Part shown: positions 29,243 through 35,614 of the stretch, piece after piece
Layout: each line of letters begins with the position of its first letter
Numbering within the stretch: position 1 is the first letter of the stretch
The notes under the pieces: generated by a model
What the model saw: only the letters and a program-made list of their open reading frames with translations
What the model was told of the DNA's origin: nothing
Database searches by the model: none
DNA from: Geothrix terrae
GTDB taxonomy: Bacteria > Acidobacteriota > Holophagae > Holophagales > Holophagaceae
Length of the DNA: 64,000 nt
Direction of reading: 5' to 3'
Assembly (NCBI RefSeq): GCF_022808775.1
Contig: NZ_JAKZLA010000002.1
Location: 496,001 to 560,000 of the forward strand
Translations under genes and position numbers: made by a program

Positions 29243-29274
29243 AGAGGGCCCGCGATGCGGGCCCTCTTTCGTTT
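29243..29274 (+). terminator. intrinsic terminator after infB
   Basis: AGAGGGCCCGC and GCGGGCCCTCT form an 11 bp perfect stem with a GAT loop, followed by TTCGTTT. It closes the rimP-nusA-infB operon 22 bp after the stop codon. Confidence 0.9.
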
Positions 29275-29390
29275 GGGCCTGGTGCGCGATCACGGGGTGC
29301 CCTTCATGCGAACCAGGGAGTGCCTACTTTTCTGCCACGCCTGCATGGGCAACCCTGGGGATCGCCGGACCCCGGCGCCAGGAGGCTGTC

Positions 29391-30059
29391 ATGAAGGTGC
29401 TCATCGTGTTCGCCCACCCGGAGCCCCGAAGTTTCAACGGTGCGCTGTTCGACACGGCCATCGCCACCCTGCGCGGCGCCGGCCACCACGTGGCGACCAG
29501 CGACCTCTACCGCATGGCCTTTGATCCAGTGTCCGACCGCCGCAATTTCATCGCAGCCAAAGACCCGGACTACCTGAAGCTACAGATCGAGGAGACGCAT
29601 GCCACAGAAACCCGTGGTTTCGTCCCCTCACTGGAGGCGGAGATCGCCAAGGTGGAAGCTGCCGACCTGATGATCTGGCAGTTCCCGCTGTGGTGGTTCA
29701 GCGTGCCGGCCGTCCTCAAGGGCTGGGCGGATCGCGTCTTCGCCATGGGGCGGGCCTATGGCCGTGGCCACGTCTACGAGACCGGCATGTTCCGTGGCAA
29801 GCGGGCCATGCTGTCGCTGACCACCGGTGGATCACCGGAGGCTTACACGGCCGATGGACTCCACGGCGACATGGCGGCGGTCCTTCGCCCGATACACCGC
29901 GGCATCCTCGAGTTCACGGGCTTCTCGGTGCTTGCGCCGCAGATCCACTACCAGCCCGTGCGAGTTGATGCCGCCGAGCGCGCGGCCTGGCTCGAGGCCT
30001 GGGCCGGACGGTTGCGCGGCATCGAGACCGAGACGCCAATGGCTGTAGGCCGCTATTGA
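29391..30059 (+). CDS. NAD(P)H:quinone reductase-like flavoprotein
   Basis: A 222-residue flavodoxin-fold protein of the NQO/KefF family. The FMN/FAD phosphate loop is FAHPEPRSFNGAL near the N-terminus; QFPLWWFSVPAVLKGWADRV is the conserved segment contacting the flavin, and TTGGSPEAY is the second loop. It should carry out two-electron reduction of quinones or similar compounds in the cytoplasm. AGGAGG is the RBS. GC content is lower than that of infB, and it stands alone between a terminator and the hpd promoter, so it may be a recent arrival. Confidence 0.9.
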   Translation: MKVLIVFAHPEPRSFNGALFDTAIATLRGAGHHVATSDLYRMAFDPVSDRRNFIAAKDPDYLKLQIEETHATETRGFVPSLEAEIAKVEAADLMIWQFPLWWFSVPAVLKGWADRVFAMGRAYGRGHVYETGMFRGKRAMLSLTTGGSPEAYTADGLHGDMAAVLRPIHRGILEFTGFSVLAPQIHYQPVRVDAAERAAWLEAWAGRLRGIETETPMAVGRY

Positions 30060-30121
30060 CACCGAGGTCTCCCGCCCTTTGGATTGGCCGAGGCATATTC
30101 GACTCACTGGTGCTCAAACTA

Positions 30122-30150
30122 TTGATTACAATGAAGTAATCATTTATGGT
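30122..30150 (+). promoter_or_regulatory. hpd promoter with overlapping 20 bp inverted-repeat operator
   Basis: TTGATT (30122-30127) and TATGGT (30145-30150) are spaced by 17 bp. Exactly within them lies TGATTAC-N6-GTAATCA (30123-30142), a perfect 7 bp inverted repeat. A dimeric regulator bound here would cover the promoter, so repression of hpd is the likely mode. The box is AT-rich compared with its surroundings. Confidence 0.65.
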
Positions 30151-30209
30151 GTGATCCGCGTCACCTCCATCCGGCACCAGACTGGTGGAGCCGCCGCCAC
30201 GAGGTACGC

Positions 30210-31343
30210 ATGTCCGCTCCCACCTTCGCCCTGACCGCCCCCTCCAACCGGAAACCCGGCGGCAATCCCATGGGGCTGCAGCGCATCGACCACTTCCAGC
30301 TGACCGGCTCCGTCGAGCGCCTGGAGCCCCTCTACCGCCGCCTGGGGTTCGCCCGTGTGGCCAGCGGGTCCCATGCCTGGGGCCGAATGGTCCACCTGCG
30401 CCAGCAGCGCATGGACATTCTCATCTTCGAGGCCGTGGCCTCCCATCCGGCCGGCGGTTACGCCCAGGCCCACGGAGAAGGTGTCTGCGCGCTCAACTTC
30501 CTGGTGGACGACCTCGACGTGGCCATGGCCCAGGCCCGCGCCCAGGGGGCCCGCATCATGCTGGAGCCCGAGACGCACGCGCTGGGCGACGGCACGATCC
30601 GCTTCGCCGCGATCCAGGGCGTGGGCGACGTCTGGAACTTCCTCGTGCAGCGCACGCCGGGGAACGAGGACGAGCGGAAGGGCGAGCTGTCTTCCTTCTG
30701 GCCGGGCCTCTCGCCCGACCCGGCCCCGGCCTTCTGCGATCCCGGCCTGGTGCGTGTGGATCACCTCACCAACAACGTGGGCCCCGCCGAGATGGACGCC
30801 CTGGTGGACTTCTACGAGCGCGTCTACGGCTTCGTCGTCACCCGCGAGTTCCACATCCGCGGCGCCCTGGGCACGGGTCTCGACTCCAAGGTGGTGCAGA
30901 GCGCCAACAACCAGGTGATCATCCCCATCAACCAGCCCACGGACGAGAAGAGCCAGGTGCAGGAGTACGTCACCCGGCACAAGGGCCAGGGCGTGCAGCA
31001 CATCGCCCTCTCCACCAACGACATCTTCCACACCCTGCGCACCCTGCGGGACCAGGGGTTCAAGTTCCTGCGGGTTCCCGACACCTACTACGAGCTACTG
31101 CCCGGGCGCATCGCGACGAGCGGCTACACCGTGCGGGAGGACCTGGCCACCGTGCAGGATCTGGGTGTCCAGATCGACGGCGACGAGACCGGCTACCTCC
31201 TGCAGATCTTCACCGAGGACCAGATCGGGCCGCTGTTCTTCGAGATCATCCAGCGGCGGGGGAACATGGGCTTCGGCGAGGGCAATTTCCAGGCGCTGTA
31301 CGACTCCATCGAATTGGACCAGAAGAAGAGAGGCGTTCTCTAG
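30210..31343 (+). CDS. hpd: 4-hydroxyphenylpyruvate dioxygenase
   Basis: A 377-residue non-haem iron dioxygenase turning 4-hydroxyphenylpyruvate into homogentisate in tyrosine breakdown. Two vicinal-oxygen-chelate halves are visible; iron ligands are His185 (VRVDHLTNN), His264 (GVQHIALS) and Glu345 (PLFFEIIQRRG). The C-terminus GFGEGNFQALYDSIELDQKK is the conserved gate helix. An alternative ATG at 30270 begins nearer the first domain; 30210 has the better RBS (GAGGT). No homogentisate dioxygenase is adjacent. Extra copies of its 3' end occur downstream. Confidence 0.94.
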   Translation: MSAPTFALTAPSNRKPGGNPMGLQRIDHFQLTGSVERLEPLYRRLGFARVASGSHAWGRMVHLRQQRMDILIFEAVASHPAGGYAQAHGEGVCALNFLVDDLDVAMAQARAQGARIMLEPETHALGDGTIRFAAIQGVGDVWNFLVQRTPGNEDERKGELSSFWPGLSPDPAPAFCDPGLVRVDHLTNNVGPAEMDALVDFYERVYGFVVTREFHIRGALGTGLDSKVVQSANNQVIIPINQPTDEKSQVQEYVTRHKGQGVQHIALSTNDIFHTLRTLRDQGFKFLRVPDTYYELLPGRIATSGYTVREDLATVQDLGVQIDGDETGYLLQIFTEDQIGPLFFEIIQRRGNMGFGEGNFQALYDSIELDQKKRGVL

Positions 31344-31364
31344 CGCCGCCCCTGTTCCCTCGAA

Positions 31365-31389
31365 AACGGGCCGCCTTGCGGCCCATTTT
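31365..31389 (+). terminator. intrinsic terminator after hpd
   Basis: GGGCCGC (31368-31374) and GCGGCCC (31378-31384) form a 7 bp stem with CTT loop, flanked by AAAA and ATTTT. It ends the hpd transcript before the repeat region. Confidence 0.8.
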
Positions 31390-31400
31390 CATGCGCTCCC

Positions 31401-31429
31401 TATCGAAGGCTCCCTCGGAGCCTCCGATA
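31401..31429. repeat. imperfect 13 bp inverted repeat
   Basis: TATCGAAGGCTCC and GGAGCCTCCGATA are complementary except one position, separated by CTC. It lies just outside the first hpd tail copy and could be a boundary of the rearranged segment or a second terminator-like hairpin without T-tract. Confidence 0.6.
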
Positions 31430-31440
31430 GCCGGTCGCCC

Positions 31441-31631
31441 CATGGGCTTCGGCGAGGGCAATCTCTTCGCCCTTCGGGCTCAGACCTCTCCCCGGGAGGT
31501 TGGCGGCAGCCACCTCATCCATCCTCCTGGCCAGATGAGTTCATCACCCATCGTCGTTCTCCAGGCGCTGTACGACTCCATCGAATTGGACCAGAAGAAG
31601 AGAGGCGTTCTCTAGCGCCGCCCCTGTTCCC
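31441..31631 (+). pseudogene. hpd 3' end remnant, copy 2
   Basis: Positions 31441-31462 repeat the hpd sequence encoding MGFGEGN. Then about 98 bp of unrelated DNA intervene, and 31561-31631 is a 71 bp perfect copy of 31289-31359, the last 18 codons of hpd, its TAG and 16 bp beyond. The frame remains open through the insertion (reading GFGEGNLFALRAQTSP before returning to ALYDSIELDQKKRGVL). There is no start region or body of the enzyme, so it is a tail fragment, not a gene. Confidence 0.85.
31444..31492 (+). repeat. 49 bp dispersed repeat, copy A
   Basis: A 49 bp block from GGGCTTCGGCGAGGGCAA to CTCAGACCTCTCCC that recurs at 31745-31793 with one mismatch. It contains the hairpin GCCC-TTC-GGGC. 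Its first 19 bp equal the hpd coding sequence at 31268-31286, which places it at the junction inside the remnant. Confidence 0.85.
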
Positions 31632-31744
31632 CCTAGCCGGGGCCCCTGCCCCGGCCGACCGCTGCGCGATGGCATCTCAGTGGTGCGGGGCCCCACTCGG
31701 ACCGCCGCCCTGCGGCGTCCACTCGTGACCCGCATCCGCTTCGA

Positions 31745-31793
31745 GGGCTTCGGCGAGGGCAACCTCTTCGCCCTTCGGGCTCAGACCTCTCCC
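31745..31793 (+). repeat. 49 bp dispersed repeat, copy B
   Basis: Second copy of the 49 bp block (one T/C difference from copy A), 301 bp downstream. The sequence after it (a stretch ending CACCCACCGTCGCTCTCCAGG) also resembles that after copy A, so the whole unit of about 180 bp was duplicated with a 300 bp period. Confidence 0.85.
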
Positions 31794-31917
31794 GGAATGG
31801 TCCAGGCAATACAACGCCCCGTCATCCTGGCAGGAGTGGTTCACCACCCACCGTCGCTCTCCAGGCACTGCGCGACTCCATCGAGCTGGATCAGAAGAAG
31901 CGGGGCATTCTCTAACG
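31745..31917 (+). pseudogene. hpd 3' end remnant, copy 3 (diverged)
   Basis: From 31861, 60 bp match the hpd tail with 10 differences, but nearly all are synonymous: it still reads QALRDSIELDQKKRGIL and a TAA stop, against QALYDSIELDQKKRGVL in the intact gene. This pattern means the copy derives from a functioning hpd of another lineage rather than from decay of the local gene. The stop codon region doubles as the end of the convergent dinB-like gene. The whole gene-free stretch 31344-31911 consists of these remnants, the 49 bp repeats and GC hairpins such as 31635-31652. Confidence 0.75.
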
Positions 31918-32391
31918 CCGCTCCCCACCCAGCCGCTTGATGAGCTGGATCTGGCCGCCGTGGTGCAGGTCGTGGGCGGCCACACCAAGGATAAGGTCGC
32001 GGATCCGGTACTGGACCTTGGCGGAGGGGCGGTCCAAATCGACGGGGTCCAGGGCGGCCACGGCGGCGCGCAGGTCCCGGTGCATGCGGTCCAGGAGGGC
32101 CAGGTCCGCCTTCCATGCGGCGGAGTCAGGTCCTTCGCGGGGGAACCAGTTCGACCCCTTGAGGGGAAAGGCGCCCCGGGGCAGGTCAACCAGCTGGCGT
32201 AGCACGGCGTATTTCCAGTAGGCCAGGTGGACGACCAGTTCGTGAATGGAGGGCCGACCGGGTGCTGGGCGGTGGGCGGCCGCCCCCGCGTCCAGCCCGC
32301 GCAACGCGCCCTTCAGGTTCGACCCGTGCCAGGACTTGCGGTCGTAGGCCTGGTCGAGGCTCAGGAGGATCAGCTCGATCTCGCGGGACAT
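31912..32391 (-). CDS. DinB-family metal-binding protein
   Basis: A 159-residue four-helix protein. The second helix has HELVVHLAYWKYAVLRQL and the last helix VAAHDLHHGGQIQLIKRL; these His residues form the metal site of the DinB/YfiT superfamily. Such proteins are often thiol transferases or hydrolases of unknown substrate. GGAGGGG directly precedes the ATG at 32391. The stop codon lies inside the diverged hpd tail remnant of the opposite strand. It follows guaC after 47 bp on the same strand. Confidence 0.87.
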   Translation of the reverse strand: MSREIELILLSLDQAYDRKSWHGSNLKGALRGLDAGAAAHRPAPGRPSIHELVVHLAYWKYAVLRQLVDLPRGAFPLKGSNWFPREGPDSAAWKADLALLDRMHRDLRAAVAALDPVDLDRPSAKVQYRIRDLILGVAAHDLHHGGQIQLIKRLGGERR

Positions 32392-32438
32392 GGCCCCTCC
32401 GGGGGAAGGTACCCCCAGCATGCCAGCCCCGGGGCGCG

Positions 32439-33452
32439 TCAGCGCAGCGTCTTGTGGGGCAGGCCCTCCACCCATCCGGCGGGGGAGACCTGCACGTAGT
32501 TGAGCTTCCGCTGGAGCTCGCGGATAGTGTTCGCGCCGGCATAGGTCAGGCCTGAGCGCAGGCCGCCCACGATGTCGGCGAGGATCTCCTCCTCGTCCTC
32601 GCGGTAGGGGACCTCGGTGGCCACGCCCTCCGCGGTCTTCCATCCGGTGAGGCCGCCCAGGTGGTCGTCGGCCACCTCCTGGCTGGCCATGCCCCGGTAC
32701 ACCTTGCGGGTGGGCGACCCGGCGGCGTCCCGGAGCGGCTCGCCCGGGGTGGGGCGCGTGCCGGCCAGCATGCCACCGATCATGACGAAGTCCGCGCCGA
32801 AGGCCAGGGCCTTCACGATGTCCCCCGGGGTGCGGATGCCCCCGTCGGCCACGATGGAGCGGTCCGCCCTGGAACACTCCTTGATGGCCGTGAGCTGGGG
32901 CACGCCGAAGCCGGTCTTGATGCGCGTGGTGCAGACGCTGCCCGGGCCGATGCCCACCTTCACGATGTCGGCCTTCACGCTGGCCAGGTAGTCCGCCCCG
33001 GCGTAGGTGGCCACGTTCCCCGCCATGATGCATTCATTGGGGAGGATCTCGCGCATGCGCTTGACCATCCGGCCGACATACCGGGCATGGCCATGGGCCA
33101 CGTCCACGCAGAAGTACTGGGCCCCGGCGTCCCGGAGGGCCTCCACCCGCTCCATCTCGGCCTCGGCGGTCCCCACGGAGACGAAGGTCGGGAACCGGCA
33201 CCGCCGGAACATGGCCACGTTCTCCGCCACGGACATGAACCGGTGGAGGACCCCGATGCCCCCCCGCTCGCCGATGAAGTCGGCCATGGCCTCCTCGGTG
33301 ACCGTGTCCATGTTCGCCGTCAGGACGGGGAGCTCGAGCCGGAGCTTCCCGGTCTTGTCGGTCATGCCGATGTCCACGATCCGCCGCGACTCATGGTGGT
33401 TGTAGGCCGGGATCAGGAGGACGTCGTCGAAGGTGATGGCGGTTTCGGGCAT
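32439..33452 (-). CDS. guaC: GMP reductase
   Basis: A 337-residue IMPDH/GMPR-fold enzyme. It lacks the CBS domains of IMP dehydrogenase and has GMPR-like length. Motifs: FDDVLLIPAYN, the catalytic loop KVGIGPGSVCTTR with Cys174, VADGGIRTPGDIVKALAFGA, and the flap GVATEVPYR. It converts GMP to IMP with NADPH, returning guanine nucleotides to the adenine branch. The ATG at 33452 is the family start. Divergent from the pseudopilin gene. IMP dehydrogenase missing its CBS domains is the alternative reading. Confidence 0.9.
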   Translation of the reverse strand: MPETAITFDDVLLIPAYNHHESRRIVDIGMTDKTGKLRLELPVLTANMDTVTEEAMADFIGERGGIGVLHRFMSVAENVAMFRRCRFPTFVSVGTAEAEMERVEALRDAGAQYFCVDVAHGHARYVGRMVKRMREILPNECIMAGNVATYAGADYLASVKADIVKVGIGPGSVCTTRIKTGFGVPQLTAIKECSRADRSIVADGGIRTPGDIVKALAFGADFVMIGGMLAGTRPTPGEPLRDAAGSPTRKVYRGMASQEVADDHLGGLTGWKTAEGVATEVPYREDEEEILADIVGGLRSGLTYAGANTIRELQRKLNYVQVSPAGWVEGLPHKTLR

Positions 33453-33558
33453 GGGATCCTCGTCCGGACGCGCCCAGCATACGTCGATCCCGCCGGCCGG
33501 GCCCGGGCAATCCCGCAACCACCCCCTCGCCGGCCCCGGGCTGCGCTAAGGTAATGCC

Positions 33559-33963
33559 ATGCGCCTCGTCCCCTCCCGCCAGCGCGGGTTCACCCTGATG
33601 GAACTGCTGGTCGTCATGACCATCCTGGCCCTCCTGGCCACGATCGGCCTGGTGGGCTACCGGTACAAGACAACCGTGGCCCGCGAGGCCGTCCTCAAGG
33701 AGAACCTCTTCCAGATCAACCACGCCCTGGAGCAGTACCGGGCGGATCGCGGCAAGTATCCCTCAAGCCTCGCGCCCCTCCGGGAGCTGGGCTACCTGCG
33801 GGACATCCCCTGGGATCCCATGACCCAGTCCCGGGACACCTGGCAGCTCGAAACAGAGCCTCCGGATCCTGATAATCCTGATGCCGACCTGGGCGTGTGG
33901 CGCGTTCGCAGCGGCTCCGCCGACAAGAGCCCCACCAACCAGATCCCCTACAACGAGTGGTAG
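33559..33963 (+). CDS. GspG-like type II secretion/type IV pseudopilin
   Basis: A 134-residue pseudopilin. The short basic leader and prepilin peptidase site RGFTLMELLVVMTILALLAT place cleavage after Gly, with Glu at mature +5. GKYPSSLAPLRELGYLRDIP and WDPMTQSRDTW are typical of the major pseudopilin GspG, including the region near the calcium site, although the ending NQIPYNEW is shortened relative to full GspG. It stands alone, not in a gsp operon, so it may serve another pilus-like machine. Confidence 0.85.
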   Translation: MRLVPSRQRGFTLMELLVVMTILALLATIGLVGYRYKTTVAREAVLKENLFQINHALEQYRADRGKYPSSLAPLRELGYLRDIPWDPMTQSRDTWQLETEPPDPDNPDADLGVWRVRSGSADKSPTNQIPYNEW

Positions 33964-34007
33964 GGCGGTCCCCAGTCCTCAGCATTCAGCATCCAGCCCG
34001 GGAACCC

Positions 34008-34529
34008 ATGAGCCCCAGCACCCTGCACCGCCTCGACCGCATCACCACCGCCCTCCTGCTGCTCTGGGCGGGCGCCGCGCTGGGCTTCGGCGTGTTCTCC
34101 GCGCCGGTCTTCTTCCATGAGCTGCCCAGCCGCGACGTGGCGGGCCATATCGCCGGCCTCATCCTCGGCCGTCTGGACTGGGCCGCCTGGACGGTCTTCG
34201 GCCTGGCGGGCCTGAGCTGGGGCGCCCGGTGGATCGCCGAAGTGAAGGAGGACCTCATCGGCCCCATCCGGCTCTGGAGCGCCGCCTGGCTGGTGGCCAT
34301 GCTCATGTGCCTGGCCAGCACCTTCGTGGTGACCCCCAAGGTCCGGGCCATCCGGGCCCGCATCGACGCGCCCATCGAGACGCTGGCGCCGGATCATGCG
34401 GACCGCGTGGCCTACAACAAGGCCCACGGCCTCAGCCGCAACCTCTTCTTCCTGCGGATCCTCCTGGCCCTGGGCCTGGCGGCCACCGTGGGGATGCTGC
34501 CCCGGAGGGATCAGGCCCCGGAGGCCTGA
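34008..34529 (+). CDS. DUF4149 membrane protein
   Basis: A 173-residue protein with four hydrophobic segments (TTALLLLWAGAALGFGVFSA, AGLILGRLDWAAWTVFGLAG, IRLWSAAWLVAMLMCLASTF, FFLRILLALGLAATVGML). The first segment followed by PVFFHELPSRDVAGHIAG and the conserved VVTPKVRAIRARI fit DUF4149, small inner-membrane proteins of unknown function. It is 44 bp downstream of the pseudopilin gene. Its 3' end overlaps the convergent adaptor gene by 19 bp. Confidence 0.82.
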   Translation: MSPSTLHRLDRITTALLLLWAGAALGFGVFSAPVFFHELPSRDVAGHIAGLILGRLDWAAWTVFGLAGLSWGARWIAEVKEDLIGPIRLWSAAWLVAMLMCLASTFVVTPKVRAIRARIDAPIETLAPDHADRVAYNKAHGLSRNLFFLRILLALGLAATVGMLPRRDQAPEA

Positions 34530-35614
34530 ACCCGGTCCCCGTCCTTCAGGCCGAGGGGCGGATTCAGCACCACCGTGTCCCCGGGCTGCAGGCCGCCCAG
34601 CACGCGGATGCGCTGGTCCTCCTCCTCCCCGAGCTGGAGGGCCTGGAAGCGCACCCGGCCATCGGCCTGCACCACGGCCGCCAGGGGTTTGCCCTCCCGC
34701 AGGACCACGGCCTCGGCGGGCACCGCGAAGCGGCCGGCGGCGGGCACCTTCAGCGCCACCTGGACGAAGCCCCCCGCCAGGAACGCCCGGTCCCGGTTGT
34801 CGAGATCGGCCTCCACCAGCAGGGTGCGGGTCCGGGGATCTAGCGCCCCGGCCACGCGGCTGAGCTTCGCCTTCCGGACGATGTCGAGGCGCTCCGCAGG
34901 GCGGATCTCCACCTCGGTGCCCACCTTCACCCGGGCCGCCGCCGACGCATCCAGATACACCGTGACGCGGAGGCGGTCCACCTCCGCCAGGGTCACCAGA
35001 GGCTGGGCCGTGCTGGTGGCCCCGCCGTTCTGCACCAGGGCGCCGGGATCGGCGAAGCGCTGGGTGACCACGCCGCTGAAGGGCGCGCGGACCACCTGGT
35101 AGCCCTTCAGGGCCGCCTGGGAGGCCAGCTTGGCCTCGGCGACCCGGGCATCGGCTTCCGCCTGCTCCACGTCCCGGGGGCTCAGGAGCCCATCCCCGCC
35201 CAGGGTCCGGCTGCGGGCCGCGTTCCGGCGCTTGTTGTCCGCATCGGCCTGGAGGGCCTGGGTGTCCCGGTCCGTCTCCGGCGATTCCACCACGGCCACC
35301 ACCTGGCCCTTGGCCACGGCGCTGCCCTTGTCCACGGGGATGCTGCGGAGGAAGCCGCTCACCTTGGCGTAGAGCGTGGTGCTGACGTAGGGCAGCGCCT
35401 CGCCTTCGAGGGCCAGGCCGCGCTCGCCGCCCTGGGTGTCCAGCCGGGCCACGTGGACCCGGGGGCCCGCCTCGGCCTCGGCCCGGAGGTGCTGGGCCTC
35501 CCGCTTCAGGCTGGACTGGCGCGCCCAGAGGAGGCTGCCCACGCCCAGCGCGGCCACGGCCACGGTGAGGACGCCGCCCAGCTTGAAGGTGGGGGATTCC
35601 GGCCGCTCGCTCAT
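34511..35614 (-). CDS. RND efflux periplasmic adaptor (membrane fusion protein)
   Basis: A 367-residue membrane fusion protein of the AcrA/MexA/CusB type. The N-terminal hydrophobic segment (GGVLTVAVAALGVGSLLWAR) anchors it; the lipoyl half-motifs are VSGFLRSIPVDKGSAVAKGQ and the later VVRAPFSGVVTQRFADPGAL, flanking a helical hairpin with an ARSRTLGGDGLLSPRDVEQA stretch. Beta-barrel and membrane-proximal domains follow. The start overlaps the pump gene stop (ATGA). It joins the inner-membrane pump to an outer-membrane channel encoded elsewhere. Confidence 0.92.
   Translation of the reverse strand: MSERPESPTFKLGGVLTVAVAALGVGSLLWARQSSLKREAQHLRAEAEAGPRVHVARLDTQGGERGLALEGEALPYVSTTLYAKVSGFLRSIPVDKGSAVAKGQVVAVVESPETDRDTQALQADADNKRRNAARSRTLGGDGLLSPRDVEQAEADARVAEAKLASQAALKGYQVVRAPFSGVVTQRFADPGALVQNGGATSTAQPLVTLAEVDRLRVTVYLDASAAARVKVGTEVEIRPAERLDIVRKAKLSRVAGALDPRTRTLLVEADLDNRDRAFLAGGFVQVALKVPAAGRFAVPAEAVVLREGKPLAAVVQADGRVRFQALQLGEEEDQRIRVLGGLQPGDTVVLNPPLGLKDGDRVQASGA

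Noticed and set aside
24560-29293. Antisense open frame of over 1500 codons opposite nusA-infB
   Set aside because: Product of high GC and codon bias; composition is low-complexity His/Gly/Leu and the sense strand encodes conserved proteins.
31246-31762. Short minus-strand frames beginning MPSPKP in the hpd remnant region
   Set aside because: Both arise from the 49 bp repeat; no RBS and no conserved body.
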